Shown here one piece after another: positions 4,025 through 9,499 of a stretch of DNA of 9,499 nucleotides; positions within the stretch are counted from its first letter, which is position 1; every line of letters starts with the position of its first letter. A program made the translations under genes and the position numbers. The notes under the pieces were generated by a model. The model saw nothing but the letters and a program-made list of their open reading frames with translations, was not told where the DNA came from and ran no database searches. Origin of the DNA: Methylococcaceae bacterium. GTDB taxonomy: Bacteria; Pseudomonadota; Gammaproteobacteria; Methylococcales; Methylomonadaceae. The stretch covers positions 1-9,499 of the forward strand of contig WTBX01000309.1 of the NCBI GenBank assembly GCA_013138855.1, written 5' to 3'.

Positions 4025-6439
4025 ATGAATACTAATTCACCGTCAACTACAGAGCAGTCCCCGTCTTCAGTTTTTTTCAAATGGTTTAAACGCCTCTTTT
4101 TTACCGCACTATTTATTTCACTTATATTTCTATTTATATATATAGCAGATTTAGACGGTCAAATCCGCACCACCTTTAAAGGCAAACGCTGGGATCTTCC
4201 CGCGCGGATTTACGCCAGTCCTTTAGAACTTTATGTCGGTCATAAACTTTCTTTAAATGAATTTGAAGATGTATTGCAGCAATTACATTACCGACTTGAT
4301 AGCTCGGTTCTCTCCGAAGGCTCTTATAAAAAATTAGCAGCCAATAAAGTTGAATTTAAAACACGTCAATTCGTATTTGATGATGGCGAACAACTGAGTC
4401 AGCACCTACGCATTGAATTTTCCAAGAATACCATTTCCCAAATTATAGATTTAAAGACAGGCGAAGCCGCGCCTATCGTACGCATGGATCCTGTACAAAT
4501 TGGCAGCTTTTACCCAAAACGAAAAGAAGACCGTATATTAATAAAACTTAAAGATGCACCCGTGTTTTTAAAACAAGGTTTATTCGCCACCGAAGACAGA
4601 AATTTTTACGATCATTACGGCATTTCACTCAGAGGTGTTGCACGAGCAATGTGGGCTAATCTTAAAGCAGGGCATTTAGTACAAGGCGGCAGTACCATTA
4701 CCCAGCAATTGGTGAAAAATTTTTATTTAACGTCGGAACGCAGCTTAAAACGTAAGGTGAATGAAGCTATTATGTCGGTGTTATTGGAAGTTAATTATGA
4801 AAAAGATGAAATTTTAGTAGGCTATTTAAACGAGATTTACTTAGGGCAAGATGGCGCAAGTGCGGTGCATGGCTTTGGTTTAGCAAGCCAGTTTTATTTT
4901 GCAAGACCGCTCACTAATTTACCCTTACACCAAGTCGCCGCCTTAGTCGCTTTAGTCAGAGGCCCTTCATATTATGATTTAAGACGACACCCAAAACGCG
5001 GTTTAAAACGACGTAATATGGTGTTAACGGAAATGTTTAAGCAAGGCTATATTACCGAGCAACAAGCAAGCCAAGCGAAAGCCAAACCTTTAGAGGTTGT
5101 ACCGCATAAACGCCGTTCGGTGAATCGTTATCCTGCTTTTTTAGACTTAGTTAAACGTCAGCTTGAGGAACAATATAAAGAAACGGATTTAACGACCGCA
5201 GGGTTAAAAATCTTTACGACTTTAGATTCTCAAGTACAAAATAATTTGGAAGTGGCGGTCGCTAGAAAAATTGCTGCGTTAGAAAAACGTCCAAAAAGTA
5301 AAAATTTAGAAACTGCGGTGCTAGTGACTCGCAGAGAAGGCGGTGAAATTGTCGCCTTAATGGGCGGTAAAAAATCTACCGAGGCAGGTTTTAATCGTGC
5401 TTTAGATGCCTTAAGACCGATAGGCTCGCTGATTAAACCAGCGGTGTATTTAACCGCCTTAATGCAGTCAGATAAATACACAATGGTCACGCCTGTTAGC
5501 GATAGTGCGATTCGCTTAAATAATGGAGGGCAAACATGGCGACCTAAAAATTACGATCATAAAGAACATGGCATTGTCCCCATGCATAAAGCCTTAACGT
5601 ATTCTTATAATTTGGCGACGGTTAGAGTGGGTATGGATGCGGGTTTAGAGCAAGTCGCAACCACCTTGAAAAATCTAGGCGTTAAACGTCCTGTTGATTT
5701 ATTCCCTTCCTTATTATTGGGCGCATCACCGCTTACTCCATTTGAAGTCACCCAAATGTATCAAACCTTAGCGGATGATGGCTTTGTGACTGAGTTGAGA
5801 GCAATTCGCGCGGTCATTGCCAGTGATGGTAAAGCCTTACAGCGTTATCCATTTATTTTAGAGCGACGTGTCGATTCAGCTGCGACTTATATCGTTAATA
5901 CCATGTTGCAAAATGTCATGTACAAAGGCACAGGACGTTCGGCGTATAAACACATATCTAAAAAATTAGCCTTAGCAGGAAAAACAGGCACGAGTAACGA
6001 ACTTAGAGACAGTTGGTTTGCAGGTTTCAGTGGTGATTATTTATCGGTGGTCTGGATAGGGCGTGATGATAATAAACCCACAGGTTTAAGCGGTTCGACA
6101 GGCGCGTTGCAGTTATGGATTGCCTTAATGAAGCAAATTGCGATTCAACCGATGAATTTAATCGCGCCTGATAATATAGAAATGGCATGGATAGATGGCA
6201 ATGGCTTACGCGCAGATAGTTATTGTCGAGGCGCGAAACAATACCCTTTTATCACAGGTTCTGCTCCAGTTCAGCTTTCCCCTTGTATAAAGTCTATACC
6301 AATCACACCGCCTCCTAGCAATAAGCGTTTAGATAAAGATGGGCAAGTGCTTATGCAGCCACAGTATCAACCTGAACTTCAAGCCCAACCTAAAGCGAAA
6401 CCAGAATCCACATGGTTTGATGATTTATTTAGTGATTAG
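4025..6439 (+). CDS. mrcB: Penicillin-binding protein 1B, bifunctional peptidoglycan synthase
   Basis: A class A penicillin-binding protein of 804 residues that polymerises lipid II into glycan strands and cross-links the peptides in the periplasm. Residues 1-20 are cytoplasmic and about 22-42 form the membrane anchor. A UB2H-like linker domain spans about 60-150, which favours PBP1B over PBP1A. The glycosyltransferase domain carries catalytic E190 in ATEDRNFYDHYG, QGGSTITQQLVKN (220-232), RKVNEAIMSVLLE (243-255) and KDEILVGYLNEIYLGQ (260-275). The transpeptidase domain has the three penicillin-binding motifs: SLIK (nucleophile S468, K471), SYN (527-529) and KTGT (653-656). Length is close to the E. 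coli protein (about 840). A Pro/Gln/Lys-rich tail (about 758-804) follows C734 and C754. No strong Shine-Dalgarno precedes the ATG; the cytoplasmic tail and anchor fit this start. Confidence 0.95.
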   Translation: MNTNSPSTTEQSPSSVFFKWFKRLFFTALFISLIFLFIYIADLDGQIRTTFKGKRWDLPARIYASPLELYVGHKLSLNEFEDVLQQLHYRLDSSVLSEGSYKKLAANKVEFKTRQFVFDDGEQLSQHLRIEFSKNTISQIIDLKTGEAAPIVRMDPVQIGSFYPKRKEDRILIKLKDAPVFLKQGLFATEDRNFYDHYGISLRGVARAMWANLKAGHLVQGGSTITQQLVKNFYLTSERSLKRKVNEAIMSVLLEVNYEKDEILVGYLNEIYLGQDGASAVHGFGLASQFYFARPLTNLPLHQVAALVALVRGPSYYDLRRHPKRGLKRRNMVLTEMFKQGYITEQQASQAKAKPLEVVPHKRRSVNRYPAFLDLVKRQLEEQYKETDLTTAGLKIFTTLDSQVQNNLEVAVARKIAALEKRPKSKNLETAVLVTRREGGEIVALMGGKKSTEAGFNRALDALRPIGSLIKPAVYLTALMQSDKYTMVTPVSDSAIRLNNGGQTWRPKNYDHKEHGIVPMHKALTYSYNLATVRVGMDAGLEQVATTLKNLGVKRPVDLFPSLLLGASPLTPFEVTQMYQTLADDGFVTELRAIRAVIASDGKALQRYPFILERRVDSAATYIVNTMLQNVMYKGTGRSAYKHISKKLALAGKTGTSNELRDSWFAGFSGDYLSVVWIGRDDNKPTGLSGSTGALQLWIALMKQIAIQPMNLIAPDNIEMAWIDGNGLRADSYCRGAKQYPFITGSAPVQLSPCIKSIPITPPPSNKRLDKDGQVLMQPQYQPELQAQPKAKPESTWFDDLFSD

Positions 6440-6445
6440 TCAGGA

Positions 6446-6467
6446 GTGAAAAAACAGGTTTTTTCAC
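6446..6467. repeat. A/T-rich hairpin just after mrcB
   Basis: GTGAAAAAAC (6446-6455) pairs with GTTTTTTCAC (6458-6467). It lies 6 nt past the mrcB stop and could assist termination, but its T-run is inside the stem, not after it. The hairpin ends directly at the module CACTAAGGGA (6467-6476), which also follows the 54-bp element at 3606-3615. Its left half recurs at 9388-9406. Confidence 0.6.
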
Positions 6468-6564
6468 ACTAAGGGAGCGAGAAATAAATAATCAGCCCAT
6501 TGTAAATTTTATAACCATGAAGCAAATGAAGGTTTTTCTCCATGTTCTTCATGCCCTTCATGGT
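6467..6564 (+). repeat. Second, degenerate copy of the CATGAAG repeat module
   Basis: CACTAAGGGA (6467-6476), then an AAATAAT-containing spacer, then ACCATGAAG reproduces the order seen at 3606-3663 with similar spacing. The palindrome arms here are ACCATGAAG (6514-6522) and CTTCATGGT (6556-6564). The right arm keeps three CATGAAG units with one base change, whereas the left arm has only two imperfect units, so pairing is partly lost. It occupies most of the 197-bp gap between mrcB and lolA. Confidence 0.75.
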
Positions 6565-6636
6565 CGATTATTAATTTCCATGCTCCTAAACTTAATACCA
6601 CGCCACAGCCATTAACAACCTTCCCACACAAAGCTA

Positions 6637-7251
6637 ATGAAAAAATTATTACTACTTATATTATTTTTATTGCCAATTAACCTTATTCAAGCCGCAGAAC
6701 CTATTGACGAATTAAAAACTTTTTTAGCCAATTCAAAAACCTTAACGGCAACTTTTAAACAAATGGTTTTTGATGAAGTGGGCGGAGTAAAGCAAACCAG
6801 TCATGGTTTATTTTCTTTAAGCCGACCTGGAAAATTTCGCTGGTATTATCAAAAACCCTTTATTCAAGAAATCATTTCTCAGTCTGGTAAAGTCTGGTTT
6901 TATGATGCGGATTTAGAACAAGTCACCATTAAAAAAATGGATAAGTCGATGGGTTCTACGCCTGCTTTATTGTTAAGCGGTGAAGTCAATATTGAAGAAG
7001 AATTTAATTTAGAATCTCAAGGCGAAGATGAGGGCTTATTATGGATAAAACTGATACCGAAAAGTGAAGAAAGCAGTTTTAAATATATCTTAATCGGTTT
7101 AAATAACGGCGTTTTAGGGGGTATGGAATTGAGTGATAATTTTGGACAATTAACCCGCATTTATTTTTCTGACGTTAAAATAAACCCTGAAATATCCGAA
7201 AAAGAATTTGTTTTTAACATTCCCGAAGGTGCGGATGTTTTTGAAGATTGA
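6637..7251 (+). CDS. lolA: LolA, periplasmic outer-membrane lipoprotein carrier
   Basis: LolA takes lipoproteins released by the LolCDE transporter and ferries them across the periplasm to the outer membrane. The 204-residue product has a signal peptide (KK at 2-3, hydrophobic 4-17, likely cleavage after Gln-Ala near residue 19). The mature half-barrel shows family hallmarks: TFKQ (39-42), LFSLSRPGKFRWYYQKP (58-74, with the conserved Arg at 63), VWFYDADLEQVTI (86-98), TPALLLSG (108-115) and FVFNIPEGADV (191-201). Length fits the family. The ATG has no clear Shine-Dalgarno, but the signal peptide fixes the start. In E. coli lolA follows ftsK; here it follows mrcB, another envelope gene, across a repeat-filled gap, so co-transcription is uncertain. 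Confidence 0.93.
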   Translation: MKKLLLLILFLLPINLIQAAEPIDELKTFLANSKTLTATFKQMVFDEVGGVKQTSHGLFSLSRPGKFRWYYQKPFIQEIISQSGKVWFYDADLEQVTIKKMDKSMGSTPALLLSGEVNIEEEFNLESQGEDEGLLWIKLIPKSEESSFKYILIGLNNGVLGGMELSDNFGQLTRIYFSDVKINPEISEKEFVFNIPEGADVFED

Positions 7252-7268
7252 TTTTTAAAGCGACAATC

Positions 7269-7322
7269 AAACCTGACAGGTCTTCTCGGTTTATTAAAAT
7301 CACATGGAGACCTGTCAGGTTT
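7269..7322. repeat. Hairpin with AAACCT-GAC-AGGTCT arms
   Basis: Arms 7269-7283 and 7308-7322 form a perfect 15-bp stem around a 24-nt spacer. Each arm is itself nearly palindromic (ACCTGACAGGT). The right arm, AGACCT-GTC-AGGTTT, matches the left arm of the hairpin after zwf except for the three central bases, so both belong to one repeat family. It lies between lolA and the VOC gene and may end lolA transcripts, although no U-tract follows. Confidence 0.8.
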
Positions 7323-7367
7323 CCCTGCAAGTTTTGAATTTATTCATCACGATTATTGAGAAAGATT

Positions 7368-7757
7368 ATGAGTGCAACCGAAATTAATTTTTTACGCTTA
7401 GATCATCACAGCGTAATGTCATCCGACATAGAAAAATCGAAGTTTTTTTACCATAATATTTTGGGTTTAGAAATAGACACAGAACGCCCGCCGCTTGCTT
7501 ATGATGGTCTATGGTTTAAAATTGCAGACACGCCCCAAGCCCTTCATTGTATTTGTTTACCTAATTATGACCCCGTTGAAGATCGCCCTGAACATGGCGG
7601 ACGGGATAGACATGTTGCGTTGAGAATAAGCAGTCTTGCACCCTTAATCGCACAATTAGAAGCGCATGATGTTTTTTATACCAAAAGTGTATCAGGTCGT
7701 GGCGCAATCTTTTTTAGAGACCCTGATGGTAATGCTGTAGAAGCCATCGAAGATTAA
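7368..7757 (+). CDS. VOC (glyoxalase/dioxygenase) superfamily protein
   Basis: A 129-residue single-domain member of the vicinal oxygen chelate superfamily, which includes glyoxalase I, fosfomycin-resistance enzymes and extradiol dioxygenases. Seen in the sequence: LRLDHHSV near the N-terminus (metal ligand probably H13), SKFFYHNILGLE (24-35, the typical helix before the first beta-hairpin), GGRDRHVALRI (77-87, ligand H82) and FFRDPDGNAVEAIE (115-128, ligand E125). These supply a His/His/Glu metal set. I chose the ATG at 7368 with GAGAAAG upstream; the in-frame TTG at 7356 would add four residues and has no better signal. Substrate cannot be read from sequence; a fosfomycin or methylglyoxal role is possible but unsupported. 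It sits 48 nt before zwf and may share its transcript. Confidence 0.85.
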   Translation: MSATEINFLRLDHHSVMSSDIEKSKFFYHNILGLEIDTERPPLAYDGLWFKIADTPQALHCICLPNYDPVEDRPEHGGRDRHVALRISSLAPLIAQLEAHDVFYTKSVSGRGAIFFRDPDGNAVEAIED

Positions 7758-7805
7758 AAATTTATCAATTATTAATTATTTTAGAATCTGCAAACGGAAC
7801 GATAA

Positions 7806-9296
7806 ATGCAAAACGAAGCATGTACTTATGTAATTTTTGGAGCAACAGGCAACTTATCAAAAGTTAAATTAATGCCTGCTCTTTATCACTTAGAAATGGA
7901 AAACCTTTTGCCCAAAGGCAGCAAAATTTTAGCCATTGGTCGGCGCGATTGGGACAATGAAAAATGGATAGCCGAAGTGCGCGAAATGATTAAAGCGAAG
8001 ACTAAAAATGGCATTGATGACGCTATTTTTAAGCGTTTTAGCGAGAGACTCTCTTATTTTAGAGTCGATATAAATGTCGCAAATGATTATGTGAAGTTAG
8101 CGCAAGAATTAAACGCCAACGCTACTTATCCAAGCAATATGGCATTTTATTTAGCCATTAGCCCTGAATATTTTGCAGATGTCACTGAAAGATTAAGTAA
8201 GGCGAAGTTATTAGAAGAAAATAGCGGCTGGCGCAGATTAATTATCGAAAAACCTTTCGGTTATGATTTAGAAAGCTCGCAAGCTTTACAAAAACGCATC
8301 AGTCGTTATTTAAAAGAAGAGCAAATTTATCGCATCGACCATTATTTAGGCAAAGGCACGGTGCAAAATGTATTAGTGTATCGTTTCGCCAATACCATGT
8401 TAGAACCCTTATGGAATCGTAATTATATCGACCACATTCAAATCACGCATTCCGAAGAATTGGGGATAGGTACGAGAGCCGCTTATTATGATGATGCGGG
8501 CGCAATGCGTGATATGCTGCAAAGTCACTTATTGCAGTTATTGACATTAGTCGCAATGGAACCGCCTGCGGCAATGGATGCAGAATCCTTACGCGATGAA
8601 AAAGTAAAAGTTTTAAAATCTATCCGTCCTATTCCTAAACAAGCAGTGAATGCTCATGCCTTTAGAGCGCAATATTCAGAAGGAATGTCCGAAGATGGTG
8701 AGAAATTAAAAGGCTATTTACAGGAAGATGGTGTTCCCGCTGATAGCGTGACCGAAACTTATGCCGCAATGAAATTGTATGTGGATAACTGGCGTTGGCG
8801 CGATGTGCCGTTTTATATGCGTACGGGTAAACGTATGGCTAAAGGACAATCGACTATTTCTATTTGTTTTAAAGAGCCACCGCTGCAATTATTTAAAAAT
8901 ACTCAAGTACAGTGTATGTCACCTAACTGGCTGTTATTAGGCATACAACCAGAAGAATGTATTCGTATGGAGATGACAGTTAAAGAACCCGGTTTAGAAA
9001 TGCGCACGCGAGTGAGTAGTCTTGATGCCAGTTATAGAAATGAAGATGAAAGACATACCGATGCTTATGAAGATTTATTGCTAGATGTGATCGAAGGCGA
9101 CCGTTCTTTATTTTTGCGTTTTGATGAAGTGGAATATGCGTGGCGAATTGTTGACCCTATTATAAAAAAATGGGCGGTGGAGCGAGATTATATAACCACT
9201 TACCCCGCAGGTTCTTGGGGGCCTAAGGAATGTGGACGTTTATTTGAAAAAGAAAAACAATGCTGGCGTAGTTCGTTAACGCCTGAGTGTAAATAG
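7806..9296 (+). CDS. zwf: Glucose-6-phosphate 1-dehydrogenase
   Basis: Oxidises glucose 6-phosphate to 6-phosphogluconolactone with NAD(P)+, the entry step of the oxidative pentose phosphate and Entner-Doudoroff routes. The 496-residue length is normal. The Rossmann loop is IFGATGNLSKVKLMPALYHL (10-29). IGRRDW (44-49) places arginines where NADP-using enzymes contact the 2'-phosphate. EKPFGYDLESS (148-158) and RIDHYLGK (176-183, with H179 and K183) form the substrate site. MRDMLQSHLLQ (234-244) carries the probable catalytic base H241. RTGKRM (339-344) is the usual C-terminal substrate-side motif. Some near-invariant positions differ: GDL is GNL, the residue after LGK is Gly instead of Glu/Gln/Lys, and QNH is QSH. 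All catalytic residues remain. A modest GGA ribosome site ends 7 nt before the ATG. No 6-phosphogluconolactonase gene follows inside the window. Confidence 0.94.
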   Translation: MQNEACTYVIFGATGNLSKVKLMPALYHLEMENLLPKGSKILAIGRRDWDNEKWIAEVREMIKAKTKNGIDDAIFKRFSERLSYFRVDINVANDYVKLAQELNANATYPSNMAFYLAISPEYFADVTERLSKAKLLEENSGWRRLIIEKPFGYDLESSQALQKRISRYLKEEQIYRIDHYLGKGTVQNVLVYRFANTMLEPLWNRNYIDHIQITHSEELGIGTRAAYYDDAGAMRDMLQSHLLQLLTLVAMEPPAAMDAESLRDEKVKVLKSIRPIPKQAVNAHAFRAQYSEGMSEDGEKLKGYLQEDGVPADSVTETYAAMKLYVDNWRWRDVPFYMRTGKRMAKGQSTISICFKEPPLQLFKNTQVQCMSPNWLLLGIQPEECIRMEMTVKEPGLEMRTRVSSLDASYRNEDERHTDAYEDLLLDVIEGDRSLFLRFDEVEYAWRIVDPIIKKWAVERDYITTYPAGSWGPKECGRLFEKEKQCWRSSLTPECK

Positions 9297-9301
9297 CAGC
9301 T

Positions 9302-9334
9302 AGACCTCCGAGGTTTTCAAAACCTCGGAGGTCT
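9302..9334. repeat. 16-bp stem hairpin after zwf, AGACCT-CCG-AGGTTT arms
   Basis: Bases 9302-9317 pair perfectly with 9319-9334. It starts 6 nt past the zwf stop and could act as a 3' end structure. No T-run follows (the next bases are GAAAAAA), so intrinsic termination on the + strand is not supported. The arm differs from the right arm of the 7308-7322 hairpin only in its three central bases. Confidence 0.8.
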
Positions 9335-9387
9335 GAAAAAACACGATTAATTCAGGGATACCTATATTATTTACTGATGTTACGCAG

Positions 9388-9406
9388 AGGAGTGAAAAAA
9401 CAAGTT
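9388..9406 (+). repeat. Copy of the post-mrcB sequence AGGAGTGAAAAAACARGTT
   Basis: Matches 6442-6460 at 18 of 19 bases. Here only the left half of the A/T-rich hairpin is present; the complementary T-rich half is missing, so it is a truncated copy or a shared module edge. Confidence 0.55.
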
Positions 9407-9499
9407 GCATATAAAGGCGGAGTCCAATAGCTTTAGCTATTGGCGAATTTTGAAAGCTACTAAAACAGGTCGCTTCAAAAAAAATTTTAGCGCAGCTTC
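9396..9499. other. Unresolved open frames running off the right edge
   Basis: On the + strand, the frame starting at 9396 is open to the window end and reads NSFSYWRILKATKTGRF in its middle; it has only a possible TTG start (9405), 12 nt after GAGGAG (9387-9392). On the - strand, codons from 9499 to a TAG at 9439-9437 encode about 20 residues ending VAFKIRQ, which could be the tail of a gene entering from the right. A palindrome, CCAATAGCT-TT-AGCTATTGG (9424-9443), overlaps both. None can be decided from this fragment, and it may be repeat sequence only. Confidence 0.2.

Noticed and set aside
7356..7367. Upstream TTG start for the VOC gene
   Set aside because: It adds only four residues (MRKI), and the ATG at 7368 has the better upstream signal and fits the family's N-terminus.
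9302..9334. Canonical intrinsic terminator for zwf
   Set aside because: Position fits and the stem is strong, but the sequence after it is A-rich with no T-run. Kept as a repeat hairpin only.

Overview
The window looks like chromosomal DNA of an AT-rich gammaproteobacterium. The outer-membrane carrier LolA and a PBP1B-type cell-wall synthase with a UB2H-like linker point to a Gram-negative gammaproteobacterium. The dense small palindromic repeats between genes recall large sulfur bacteria (Beggiatoa/Thiotrichales type), but that placement is an impression from memory, not a computed result. All seven supported genes lie on the + strand. I see no tRNA, rRNA, CRISPR array or transposase gene.

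Region 1 (1-3462): a nested palindrome at the left edge, a candidate heat-shock/housekeeping promoter, then three tightly packed genes with 3-nt and 2-nt gaps. They encode a small exported protein of unknown function, a membrane-anchored DUF2760 protein, and a divergent Hsp70 with a long charged N-terminal extension and no helical lid. Together they suggest a membrane-associated, specialised Hsp70 chaperone unit.

Region 2 (3463-4024): a 562-bp gene-free stretch full of structure. Two 54-bp copies of one hairpin element sit in inverted orientation and bound a 300-bp composite. Inside it are an 18-bp imperfect inverted repeat, a perfect 27-bp-arm palindrome made of CATGAAG units, and a promoter-like site directed at the next gene. 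The two 54-bp copies have different stem sequences but keep complete pairing if G-U is allowed on one strand, which is the pattern expected of a conserved RNA or single-stranded DNA fold.

Region 3 (4025-7251): mrcB-like bifunctional peptidoglycan synthase, a second, partly decayed set of the same repeat modules, then lolA. Both genes serve envelope construction.

Region 4 (7252-9499): a VOC-superfamily metal-site protein and zwf (glucose-6-phosphate dehydrogenase), separated and followed by hairpins of a second repeat family (AGACCT-NNN-AGGTTT arms). The last 200 bases hold more repeat fragments and an unresolved open frame running off the edge.

The coding content is mostly recognisable housekeeping. 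The most novel material is the intergenic repeat system and the architecture of the DUF2760/Hsp70 operon.
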